This document shows positions 23,152 through 30,882 of a stretch of 64,000 nt of DNA, piece by piece (within the stretch, counting starts at the first letter, position 1; every line of letters begins with the position of its first letter). The notes under the pieces were generated by a model. It worked only from the letters and a program-made list of their open reading frames with translations. It was not told the DNA's origin and searched no databases. Source of the stretch: Mesosutterella faecium (GTDB lineage: Bacteria > Pseudomonadota > Gammaproteobacteria > Burkholderiales > Burkholderiaceae_F); the NCBI RefSeq assembly GCF_022809315.2, contig NZ_JAKZJU020000001.1, positions 1,116,001-1,180,000 on the forward strand, given 5' to 3'. The translations under genes were made by a program, and so were the position numbers.

Positions 23152-24150
23152 TCAGAAGCGGGCGAAGAGCGCCTGAAGGCTCTCCCGGGAGGCATCGGGC
23201 CGCGCGAGCAGCGCGAGCTGCAGCAGCACGCGCGCCTGGGCCGGCGACAGCGACCCGCCGCAGACAAAGCCGTGCTGCGCGTCATCGATTTCTCCGGCCG
23301 CGAGGACCGCGCCGAAGGGCGAGCGGCTCGCCCGCACGACGGCGATTCCTTCGGAGGCCGCGGCATCGGCCGCGTGCATGAGGCCCGAGGGGACGTTGCC
23401 GTCGCCCATGCCTTCGATCACGATGCCGCGGCAGCCCGCCTGCGCGCAGGCATCCAGGGCCACGCCGTCGACGCCCGCCCAGGTCGCGATGACCGCGACC
23501 CGCGGCAGCCCCTTCGATTCGTCCAGGTCGGCGCTCGAGGCAAGCGGCAGGCCGGGCACGCGCGCGGGAGCGGCTGCGAAATACACCTCTCCGTTCTGCG
23601 TCCAGCCCACCGGGCCCGTGATGCGGGCGCGGAACGTGGCCACGGAGGTCGTGTGCGACTTCAGCAGCCCGCGGGCGGCGTAAAGCTCGCTGTTCATCGC
23701 GACAAGCACGCCGTAGGCCGCGGAGGCGGGACAGGCGGCCGTGCAGACCGCATTGAAGATGTTTCTCGGGCCGTCGGCCGAAATGGCGGTCGAGGGCAGC
23801 ATCGCGCCGGTGAGAACGACCGGGCGGCCGGGCTTGAGCACGAGGTCGAGGAAAAAGGAGGTTTCCTCCATCGTGTCGGTGCCGTGCGTCACCACGAACC
23901 CGTCAAACCGGTCCCGGTCCTCGTCGATGGCGCGGGCGAGCCGGATCCAGACCGTCTCGTTCATGTCCTGGGAGGGGATGTTCGCGATCTGGCGCACGGA
24001 AACCTGGGCTACGCGGCCGAGGTCGGGCACCGAGGCGAGCAGCTGCTCGCCGGAGAGCTCGCCCGAGTGATAGGCCGAGCCCGAGGCCGAGTCGCCGGTT
24101 CCGGCGATGGTGCCTCCGGTGGTGAGCACTTCAATGCGTGGAAGAGTCAT
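23152..24150 (-). CDS. L-asparaginase
   Basis: A 332-residue asparaginase/glutaminase. LTTGGTIAG (residues 9-17) holds the nucleophilic threonine, THGTDTMEET the second catalytic threonine with Asp, and the KSHTT segment the lysine. No signal peptide is present, so this is probably the cytoplasmic enzyme although its sequence is like type II. It releases ammonia and aspartate, which could feed fumarate and succinate metabolism. An aminotransferase gene lies 26 bases upstream on the same strand. Confidence 0.85.
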   Translation of the reverse strand: MTLPRIEVLTTGGTIAGTGDSASGSAYHSGELSGEQLLASVPDLGRVAQVSVRQIANIPSQDMNETVWIRLARAIDEDRDRFDGFVVTHGTDTMEETSFFLDLVLKPGRPVVLTGAMLPSTAISADGPRNIFNAVCTAACPASAAYGVLVAMNSELYAARGLLKSHTTSVATFRARITGPVGWTQNGEVYFAAAPARVPGLPLASSADLDESKGLPRVAVIATWAGVDGVALDACAQAGCRGIVIEGMGDGNVPSGLMHAADAAASEGIAVVRASRSPFGAVLAAGEIDDAQHGFVCGGSLSPAQARVLLQLALLARPDASRESLQALFARF

Positions 24151-24176
24151 GGTCTTAAAGGCCTCCGAAAAATGGG

Positions 24177-25379
24177 TCAGAGATGGAGCTCGTCGCGGAT
24201 GAGCGAGGACAGGCGCTTCACGCCTTCCCGCATCAGGTCCTTGCGCACCGTCACAAAAGCGAGCCGGATGCAGTTCACGTCGGGCCGCAGGGCGTAGAAG
24301 AACTGGCCGGGCAGGTAGAGTATCTTCTTTTCAATGGCGCGCTGCATCATCGCGAAGGTGTCGAGCTGCTTCGGCAGGTGCAGCCAGATGAACATGCCCC
24401 CTTCGGGGTGCGTCCAGTGAATCTCTGGGTGCCGGGGCATCAGCTCCTCGAGCGCGGAGAGCATCGCCTCGGCGTGCTCGCGGTAGATCGCGCGGACTTC
24501 CGGAAGGTGCGTTTCCATGAGCCCTGAGGAAAGAACCCGGGCGGCCGCGAGCTGGTTCACGGCAGGCGTGGAGAGCACCGCGAAGCTCTGGATGAGCGTG
24601 AGGATGCGGATCACCCTGGCCGGTCCCGTGATGTAGCCCAGGCGGATCCCCGGGGCGAGGATCTTGGAGAAGGAGCTCATGCGGATCGTGCGCTCCGGGG
24701 CGAGCGAGCGGATGGTGCACGGCGGCGCCTTGCGGTACCAGAGTTCGCCGTAAGGGTCGTCCTCCAGGATCCAGAAATCGAGGCTGCGCGCCCGCTCGGC
24801 AAGCGCCTCGCGCGCTGCGCGGCCGAGCGTGCGGCCCGTCGGGTTGGAGAACGTGGGCAGAATGTAGGCAAAGCGTGCGCCGCGGGCCTCCTCGCCGATG
24901 GCCTCGGGCTCGAGCCCGTCGGGGCCTTCGGGCAGCTCGACGTAAGCGGGCCGCGACAGATTGAAGGCCTCGAGAGCGCCGATGTAGGTCGGGCGCTGGA
25001 CGAGGATGCGGGAGCCCGGGTCGCAGAAGGCCCTCGCGCACAGATCAAGCCCCTGCTGGCTGCCGGAGGTGATGAGCACTTCATCGGGCGTCGTGGGGGT
25101 TCCGCGCTGCTCGGTCTCATAGCGCGCGACCGCCTCGCGCAGTTCAATCTCGCCCTGCGGGCCGGAGTACTGGAGGGCGCGCTGGGCGCTGCTGCGCAGC
25201 ACCTCGTCGCAGGCCTTTCGCATCGCTTCGACCGGTAAGCCCTCGGGGCAGGGCAGGCCGCCGCCGAAGGAGATGAAGGAGGGATCCGTGCCCTCGGCGA
25301 GAATGGGGCCGAGGATGTCGTCGGGAATGCTCTGCGCCGTCAGCGAGAGGCGCGGCATGGTCTGAATGTTCTCAGTCAT
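24177..25379 (-). CDS. PLP-dependent aminotransferase (fold type I, LysN/2-aminoadipate type)
   Basis: A 400-residue aminotransferase. The PLP lysine is in SSFSKILAPGIRLGY; LPTFSNPTGRTL and LEDDPYGELW carry the PLP-contacting Asn, Asp and Tyr. The closest pattern is the group of MocR-like C-terminal domains and 2-aminoadipate/aromatic aminotransferases without the GntR head. The substrate is not determinable. Its ATG overlaps the stop of nth by four bases (25376-25379), indicating coupling. Confidence 0.8.
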   Translation of the reverse strand: MTENIQTMPRLSLTAQSIPDDILGPILAEGTDPSFISFGGGLPCPEGLPVEAMRKACDEVLRSSAQRALQYSGPQGEIELREAVARYETEQRGTPTTPDEVLITSGSQQGLDLCARAFCDPGSRILVQRPTYIGALEAFNLSRPAYVELPEGPDGLEPEAIGEEARGARFAYILPTFSNPTGRTLGRAAREALAERARSLDFWILEDDPYGELWYRKAPPCTIRSLAPERTIRMSSFSKILAPGIRLGYITGPARVIRILTLIQSFAVLSTPAVNQLAAARVLSSGLMETHLPEVRAIYREHAEAMLSALEELMPRHPEIHWTHPEGGMFIWLHLPKQLDTFAMMQRAIEKKILYLPGQFFYALRPDVNCIRLAFVTVRKDLMREGVKRLSSLIRDELHL

Positions 25380-26116
25380 GAGTCCTGTTTCTTCGTTTTA
25401 TTTTTCAGTGATGGGGACGCAGTCCCGCGCTTCCTGCGCGCCGGGCCTTTGGGAAGGATGTGCCTCACGGGCTCGGGCTCGGGCTTCGGGGTCTTTTCCG
25501 TGAACTCGCACAGAGCCTGGATCGGGCACTCCCAGCAGCGGGGGCGCCGCGCCGTGCAGCAGTACCTGCCGTGCAGCAGCAGCCAGTGGTGGGCGTTGCG
25601 CAGCAGCTCCTTCGGGCATGTCCGGCGGATTTTCTCCGAGACCTCGTCGGGAGTCGAGCCCCGGGCGAGTCCCGTGCGGTTCGCGACGCGGAAGATGTGG
25701 GTGTCGACCGCGACCGTCGGGTGCCCGAAGGCGACGTTGAGGACGACGTTTGCGGTCTTGTGCCCCACGCCCGGCAGCGAGCACAGCGCGTCGAAGTCAT
25801 CGGGGACCTGGCCGCCGAAGCGCTCGATCAGCTCCCGGCACAGCCCGATCACGTGCTTTGCCTTGGAGCGGTAGAGCCCGATGCGGCTGATGTAGGGAAT
25901 GAGCCCGTCTTCGCCCAGGGCGAGAATCGCCTCCGGAGTGTTCGCCCGGGGGTAGAGCACCGCGGTGGCTTCGTTCACGCTCCTGTCGGTCGCCTGCGCG
26001 GAAAGCACGACGGCCACCAGCAGCTCAAAGGGGGTGCTGTATTTCAGTTCGCTCTGCGGATTGGGCCTCGCGGCTGCGAGCGCGCGGTAAATGGCCTCTC
26101 TTTTTTCCTTGTTCAT
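25376..26116 (-). CDS. nth: Endonuclease III
   Basis: A 246-residue DNA glycosylase/AP lyase for oxidised pyrimidines. LPGVGHKTANVVLN carries the helix-hairpin-helix and the catalytic Lys, VDTHIFRV the catalytic Asp. The [4Fe-4S] ligands follow the C-x6-C-x2-C-x5-C pattern in CTARRPRCWECPIQALC. I start it at the ATG at 26116; the longer frame is low-complexity and overlaps rnfB. A basic C-terminal tail of about 35 residues is unusual but common in Burkholderiales. Confidence 0.9.
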   Translation of the reverse strand: MNKEKREAIYRALAAARPNPQSELKYSTPFELLVAVVLSAQATDRSVNEATAVLYPRANTPEAILALGEDGLIPYISRIGLYRSKAKHVIGLCRELIERFGGQVPDDFDALCSLPGVGHKTANVVLNVAFGHPTVAVDTHIFRVANRTGLARGSTPDEVSEKIRRTCPKELLRNAHHWLLLHGRYCCTARRPRCWECPIQALCEFTEKTPKPEPEPVRHILPKGPARRKRGTASPSLKNKTKKQDS

Positions 26117-26144
26117 GGACGTCCTCGAAAGGCGGGAGCGGTTC

Positions 26145-26735
26145 TCAGTTTTTTTTCGGGGCGAGCCCCAGAAGGGCGAGGATGGCCTCTTTTCTTCGGG
26201 CTTCGTCGCCTTCGCCCAGCGACCGGTAGAGCTCGGCGGCCCTGGCGCGCTCGCCTTCGAGGCGGCTGAGCTTCTGCTCGTGGCGGCGCCTTGCAAGGCG
26301 GGCGTCCTCCCGGCTCCAGGCGCGGCCGGCCTCGACCATGTCGATGCAGGCAAGCGGGCAGGCGCTCTGGCAGAGGGCGCATCCCGTGCAGACGCTCTCG
26401 ATCACGGCATGCAGCCTCTTTTGCCCCCCGATCACGGCGTCGACCGGACAGACTCGGACGCAGCGCCCGCAGCCGATGCATTCCGAAGAGCGGATGCGGG
26501 CGACCGCAAACGGCATCTCCCTGCCGTACTCCGGGTCGAGGGGCAGGGGCTTTGTGCCCAGGATCCGGGCGAGCTGCCGGATGCCCGCCTCGCCCCCGGA
26601 GGCGCAGCGGTTGATTGGGGCGCGGCCTTCGGCCATGGCCCGCGCGTAGGCGGCGCAGCCCTCAAAGCCGCACTGCCGGCACTGGGTCTGGGGCAGGGCG
26701 TCCTCGAGGGCCTCGAGAAGTTCGGGCTGAGCCAT
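26145..26735 (-). CDS. rnfB: RnfB-like ferredoxin protein
   Basis: A 196-residue iron-sulfur protein. An N-terminal Fer4-type cluster motif (QCRQCGFEGCAAYARAMAEG) is followed by two [4Fe-4S] motifs (CIGCGRCVRVCPVDAVIG and CTGCALCQSACPLACID). The N-terminal membrane anchor of true RnfB is missing if translation starts at 26735. No rnfA, C, D, G or E is nearby. In Burkholderiales this gene commonly sits next to nth, where it may help supply the cluster of endonuclease III; that role is inference. Confidence 0.8.
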   Translation of the reverse strand: MAQPELLEALEDALPQTQCRQCGFEGCAAYARAMAEGRAPINRCASGGEAGIRQLARILGTKPLPLDPEYGREMPFAVARIRSSECIGCGRCVRVCPVDAVIGGQKRLHAVIESVCTGCALCQSACPLACIDMVEAGRAWSREDARLARRRHEQKLSRLEGERARAAELYRSLGEGDEARRKEAILALLGLAPKKN

Positions 26736-26749
26736 GGGGCGCGGCCCGC

Positions 26750-27073
26750 TCAGCGCTTCAGGTACTTCAGCTTGTCCTGGACGTTGGACCACTTTTCCCA
26801 GCCTTCCATCGGCGGCTTGCGGCGGGTGATCGAAGGCCACTGCTTTGAGAGCTCCGCGTTGATCTGGATGTACTGCTCCTGGCCCGCGGGAACGTCCTCC
26901 TCGGAGAAGATGGCCGCTTCGGGGCACTCGGGGATGCACACGGCGCAGTCGATGCACTCGTCGGGATCGATCACGAGGAAGTTGGGGCCTTCGCGGAAGG
27001 CATCGACCGGGCAGACGTCCACGCAGTCGGTGTGCTTGCAGTTGACGCAGCCGTCACAAACAACATGAGCCAT
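26750..27073 (-). CDS. fdxA: 7Fe/8Fe ferredoxin FdxA
   Basis: A 107-residue ferredoxin. [17 protein letters not shown] at residues 6-22 supports a [3Fe-4S] or [4Fe-4S] cluster and [13 protein letters not shown] at about 40-52 a [4Fe-4S] cluster. The C-terminal half ([13 protein letters not shown]) is the typical FdxA tail. It is a low-potential cytoplasmic electron carrier. Fifteen bases separate it from rnfB, on the same strand, so the two are probably one transcript. Confidence 0.9.
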   Translation of the reverse strand: MAHVVCDGCVNCKHTDCVDVCPVDAFREGPNFLVIDPDECIDCAVCIPECPEAAIFSEEDVPAGQEQYIQINAELSKQWPSITRRKPPMEGWEKWSNVQDKLKYLKR

Positions 27074-27280
27074 GAAAATTACCTCTGGCAGTCAGTAAGA
27101 CAAAAGCGGCAGGATCTGCCGTTCACTTAAGGAAAACTATTATTTTACTCCCGGAGGAAATTTGACAACGGGAAATCGGTATGTATAATTTCAAGTCTCG
27201 CTGATCGCTTGCGATCGCGTCCGGAGACGTAAACCTTTATCCGGGCCGGGCCTGAAAGGCTTGAGCGAAACCCATCCCAT

Positions 27281-27371
27281 GGAAGGGTGGCAGAGTGGTT
27301 GAATGTACCGCCCTGGAAAGGCGGCATAGGGCCTCGCCCTATCGAGGGTTCGAATCCCTCCCCTTCCGCCA
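27281..27371 (+). tRNA. tRNA-Ser (anticodon GGA)
   Basis: A complete 91-nt class II tRNA with encoded CCA. GGAAGGG pairs with CCCTTCC in the acceptor stem, the anticodon loop gives GGA, and the long variable arm (AGGGCCTCGCCCT) identifies serine. It is followed eight bases later by a terminator hairpin. Confidence 0.95.
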
Positions 27372-27378
27372 GTTTAAG

Positions 27379-27416
27379 CGCCCGGACGAGCAGAAGCCCG
27401 CCCGGGCGTTTCGTTT
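27379..27416 (+). terminator. Terminator of tRNA-Ser
   Basis: CGCCCGG (27379-27385) pairs with CCGGGCG (27402-27408) and is followed by TTTCGTTTCT. Confidence 0.6.
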
Positions 27417-27489
27417 CTGAAAAAAAACGCGGGTCCGCGCCGGCAGTCCGTCCGTTTTCGCAGATGCCCGGCTCGTCCGGCCTTCGCTT

Positions 27490-28452
27490 TCAGAAGACGT
27501 GCTTCAGGGCTGTCACGACAAGCGGCACCGTAAGGGCCGACACGAGGGTCGTGATCACCATCGCGTTGGCGATTTCCGCCTCGATCACCCGGAACTGCTT
27601 GGCCATCAGGTAGACGTTCACGCCGCAGGGCAGCGACCCCAGAAAGACCACGGCGGTTGATTCGACGGGCCCGAGCCCGATCAGCCGGGTGAGGAGAAAA
27701 ACGACCAGGGGCTGCACCGCGAGCTTTCCGAAGCTCACGATCGCGCCCGTGCGAAGGCCTTTGCCGATGCCGTATTCCGCAAGCCCCATGCCGACCACGA
27801 CGAGCGACAGGGGCGTGGCCGCGTTGCCGAGAAGCCTCAGAGGCTCATCCACGGCGTACGGCAGCTCGATTCGCGTGAGGTTCCAGATCGCGCCGGCGAA
27901 AATCGACAGGATGAGCGGGTTCTTAAAGACGATTCTGGCGGTGTGCGCGAAAGCCGAGAGCGACAGCGCGCCGGTTCTCTGGGAGAGCTCCGCGGAGAAG
28001 GTCGCCAGAGTCCACAGCACCATCGCGTTAAGAGAGAGCACCGCGGCGACCGACGGGATGTACTGGTCGCCCAGCATCACCATCGCCAGCGGCAGCCCCA
28101 GCAGCCCGTTGTTGGAGAACACGCAGGCCGTCCCGAAGACCGAGGCGCCGACCGGTCCGATTTTGAGAGCCTTCTCCGCGAAAACATGGCCGATTGAAAA
28201 GACGATGAGGCAGGCGCCGAAGAAAGCGACGAGCAGCATCGGGTCGGCGCTGTTCTGGCTCTTGAACTGCTGGGAAAGCAGCCGGAAGAGGAGCGCGGGC
28301 AGCGCGACCGAAAAGGCGAATTTCGCGAGCCCGTCGCTCGCGCTTTTCGGGAACCGCCCCCAGCGGGACAGCGCAAAGCCCGCGGCAATCAGGATGAAAA
28401 GAGGAATGCTTTTGGAAAACTGGAGCGCGAACTGTCCGAGAAATGCATCCAT
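27490..28452 (-). CDS. AEC (auxin efflux carrier) family transporter
   Basis: A 320-residue protein with about ten membrane segments in two halves. The signature GTACVFSNNGLLGLPLA in the first half and LSLVVVGMGLA in the second match the AEC family, which in anaerobes often moves organic acids such as malate. The substrate here is unknown. It stands alone, divergent from the dcuC gene across 345 bases. Confidence 0.85.
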   Translation of the reverse strand: MDAFLGQFALQFSKSIPLFILIAAGFALSRWGRFPKSASDGLAKFAFSVALPALLFRLLSQQFKSQNSADPMLLVAFFGACLIVFSIGHVFAEKALKIGPVGASVFGTACVFSNNGLLGLPLAMVMLGDQYIPSVAAVLSLNAMVLWTLATFSAELSQRTGALSLSAFAHTARIVFKNPLILSIFAGAIWNLTRIELPYAVDEPLRLLGNAATPLSLVVVGMGLAEYGIGKGLRTGAIVSFGKLAVQPLVVFLLTRLIGLGPVESTAVVFLGSLPCGVNVYLMAKQFRVIEAEIANAMVITTLVSALTVPLVVTALKHVF

Positions 28453-28797
28453 GGCCTGTCCTCTTGTTTCCTGCCGCTGCCCGCGGGCTGATCTTTCGGT
28501 CTATTCTCCGGCGGATTTCCGCTGCCTTCGGGCGGCAGGATCCATTCATATATATGACTTTTCCTGGCGCTTCGCCGGCCGGTCCGGGGCCCGCCCGGGG
28601 CCGGGATGGCGCGCTGGCAGGCCTAAAGTCAATTCCGCCTTAGTGATATTTCGCCGGGCCGAAGGATAGAAAAACGTTTTGTCCGGGCTTATAGTAGCAG
28701 GGTCTGAAGCCGGCTGGACCGGAGGCCGGGACCCGAAGTCGGGCGGCCAGCCCGGTTCGCGCGCGTCAGGCGCAACAAAAAAACAGAGAGTAAAAAA
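28453..28797. other. Divergent intergenic region, AEC carrier / dcuC
   Basis: No gene is seen. The region is GC-rich and structured. Close to dcuC a long leader contains GGCTGG (around 28710) that can pair with CCAGCC (around 28750), so the dcuC mRNA may carry a folded 5' leader. An AT-rich patch at about 28540-28560 (ATATATATGA) may belong to the AEC promoter. I cannot name a regulator. Confidence 0.4.
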
Positions 28798-30090
28798 ATG
28801 CAGACTTTCACTACGATTGTTGCCATAGTCGGGGTGATCGGCGTCATCTGGGGCCTTGTGAAGCGCTACGAGACCCGACTGGTGCTGATTGCCGGCGGCC
28901 TGTTCATGGCTTTCCTGTCATTGAAGCCGATGGTGGCCTTCCACCAGTTCGACAAGTCGATGACGAACCCCAACCTGATCATCGCCATCTGTTCGGCCAT
29001 GGGCTTTGCTGCTGTTGTGAAGCTCACCGGCTGCGACGTGCACCTGGTCGGCCTTCTCACCAAGCCTCTGAAGAAAATCGGCATCTTCCTGCTGCCCGCC
29101 TGCGGGCTCGTCACGGCTCTGGTCAGCATCGCGCTGCCCTCCACCGCCGGCTGCTCGGCCGCAGTCGCCCCGACCATCATTCCGCTGCTGATCCGCGCGG
29201 GCTTCAAGCCCGCGGTCGCGGGCGCCGTGGTGGTGGCCCCGATTTCGACCTTCGCCTTCTTCAACCCCGGCGTCTCGCATAACGCCTTCATCGCGAAGAT
29301 GGCGAACATGGACGTGATGGACCTGATCGGCCTCAACGCGAACAGGCTCCTGATCCTGGGCTTCCTCACGATCATTCTCCTCACGGTGGTGTGCGTGGTC
29401 TACAAGGATTACAACAAGCATCAGACCAAGGAGGAAATGGAAGCGAACCTCGCCCTGGGCGGAGCGGGCGGAAAGGTGGAACTGCCCGAGCACCCGAGCG
29501 TGCTGCGCGGCATCACCCCGCTGCTGCCGGTCGTGATCCTCGTGGTCTGCTCCATCTGGTTCAAGGAGCTCAAGGTCTCGGTGGCCACGGCCATGCTGAT
29601 CGGCACCATCTACTGCTTCCTCGTCACCCGCGCGAATCCTGCTGAGATCACGAAGAAGTTCTTCGACGGCATGGGCTCCGGCTACGCGAAGATCATGGGC
29701 ATCATCATCGCGGCCGGCGTGTTCGCCGCCGGACTCCGCGCCGCGGGCGTGATCGACCAGCTCGTGGACTTCCTGAAGCACGCCCAGGCCGTTGCGAAGC
29801 TGGGCGGCTCCCTTGGGCCGTTCCTGCTCGGCCTGATCACGGGTTCGGGCGACGCTGCGGCCTTTGCCTTCAACGAGGCCGTGACGCCGCATGCTGCTGA
29901 ATTCGGCATGACCATTCCTTCTCTGGGCATGCTCGCCGCCATCGCAGGCGGCCTTGGACGCCAGATGTCGCCTCTGTGCGGCGGCCTGATTCTTGTGGCC
30001 GGCGTCGCTGGGGTCTCGCCGATGGACATCGTGCGCCGCACGGCGCCGGTGATGACGATTCTGCTCATCGTGCTTTACGTCATTTCCTAA
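28798..30090 (+). CDS. dcuC: Anaerobic C4-dicarboxylate transporter, DcuC family
   Basis: A 430-residue inner-membrane protein with about twelve membrane segments. Landmarks are the repeated helical-hairpin motifs ALPSTAGCSAAVAPT in the first half and ITGSGDAAAFAFNEAVTPH in the second, as in DcuC. Family members exchange or export succinate and fumarate in anaerobic growth. An ACAGAGAG ribosome site precedes the ATG. It ends in a clear terminator and is followed by an LysR effector-domain gene. Confidence 0.85.
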   Translation: MQTFTTIVAIVGVIGVIWGLVKRYETRLVLIAGGLFMAFLSLKPMVAFHQFDKSMTNPNLIIAICSAMGFAAVVKLTGCDVHLVGLLTKPLKKIGIFLLPACGLVTALVSIALPSTAGCSAAVAPTIIPLLIRAGFKPAVAGAVVVAPISTFAFFNPGVSHNAFIAKMANMDVMDLIGLNANRLLILGFLTIILLTVVCVVYKDYNKHQTKEEMEANLALGGAGGKVELPEHPSVLRGITPLLPVVILVVCSIWFKELKVSVATAMLIGTIYCFLVTRANPAEITKKFFDGMGSGYAKIMGIIIAAGVFAAGLRAAGVIDQLVDFLKHAQAVAKLGGSLGPFLLGLITGSGDAAAFAFNEAVTPHAAEFGMTIPSLGMLAAIAGGLGRQMSPLCGGLILVAGVAGVSPMDIVRRTAPVMTILLIVLYVIS

Positions 30091-30160
30091 GAAACGGAAA
30101 TTTCCCCGGCGTCAGGGCCTGCCTGAGCGCAGGCCTTCACGCGGGGAGCCTTCTGAAGAC

Positions 30161-30192
30161 CCGGACGGAGCAGGACTCCCTCCGGGTTTTTC
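30161..30192 (+). terminator. Terminator of dcuC
   Basis: CCCGGACGGAG (30161-30171) pairs with CTCCCTCCGGG (30177-30187) with one mismatch, followed by five T. Confidence 0.75.
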
Positions 30193-30272
30193 GTCTCCTG
30201 CAGCGCGAGCGGGCGAAGCGATTCAGGCCGTGCTAATTTACTTCCACGGCTTTTTTCTTCCAGGAGACAGCG

Positions 30273-30863
30273 ATGGCTGGCAAAACCTTTCGGCTGGGCA
30301 TTCTCGAGAGCGTGCTCAGGACCCGGCTCGAGCCCGTGCGAGTGCGGCTTGAGGCGGCCTGCCCGATGACGGTCGCGGTCGGGCACAGCCGCGACCTTTT
30401 CAGGCGCCTGAAGGCGGGCGAATTCGATGCGGTCTTTGCAATCGACTGCCCGGAGGATCCGGAGATCAGGCGGGCGAAGGCCTTCGGCGAGGACGTGATG
30501 CTGATCTATCCCGACTCGCACTGCCCGGTGGAGGGCGCCGCCGATCTCGAAGACCTGCCGATGGCGGCCCTGCCCGAGGGCTGCTCCTACAGAAAGCGGC
30601 TTCTGGCCTGGATGGACAGACAGGGAGTGAAGCCTCTTTTAATTGAGGATCAGCCCGATTACGCCTCGATTCTGCGGACGGTCGCCTCGGGCGGCGGCTT
30701 CGCTCCGGTGCCGGCCTCGGTGCTGTCGGCTTCGGGCGTGAAAAGCGAGATTCAGGCCGACCGGCTCGAGGGGCCCGAGGGGCGCGTGTGGGTTGAGCTG
30801 CTGTGGCGGCCCGAGGCTCCCGCGCAGGGTATCGCGGCCCTGCGCTCGGCGCTTGGGTTTTGA
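30273..30863 (+). CDS. LysR substrate-binding domain protein lacking the DNA-binding domain
   Basis: A 196-residue protein that begins directly at the LysR effector fold (FRLGILESVL at residue 6) and continues through two alpha/beta lobes (FDAVFAID; VMLIYPDS; ILRTVASGGGFAPVPASV). The winged helix of LysR regulators is absent. The ATG at 30273 has a good CAGGAGA ribosome site, and the 80 bases between it and the dcuC terminator code for no HTH, so this is not simply a wrong start. It may sense a ligand, or act on another LysR protein as a dominant partner. The IS target duplication begins three bases after its stop. Confidence 0.75.
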   Translation: MAGKTFRLGILESVLRTRLEPVRVRLEAACPMTVAVGHSRDLFRRLKAGEFDAVFAIDCPEDPEIRRAKAFGEDVMLIYPDSHCPVEGAADLEDLPMAALPEGCSYRKRLLAWMDRQGVKPLLIEDQPDYASILRTVASGGGFAPVPASVLSASGVKSEIQADRLEGPEGRVWVELLWRPEAPAQGIAALRSALGF

Positions 30864-30865
30864 GG

Positions 30866-30882
30866 AAATTTGTCAGCGGCTT
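30866..30882 (+). repeat. Target-site duplication, left copy
   Basis: AAATTTGTCAGCGGCTT, identical to the copy at 32687-32703. The two copies flank the insertion sequence exactly; a 17-base duplication is long, as known for the IS1202 group. Confidence 0.85.
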
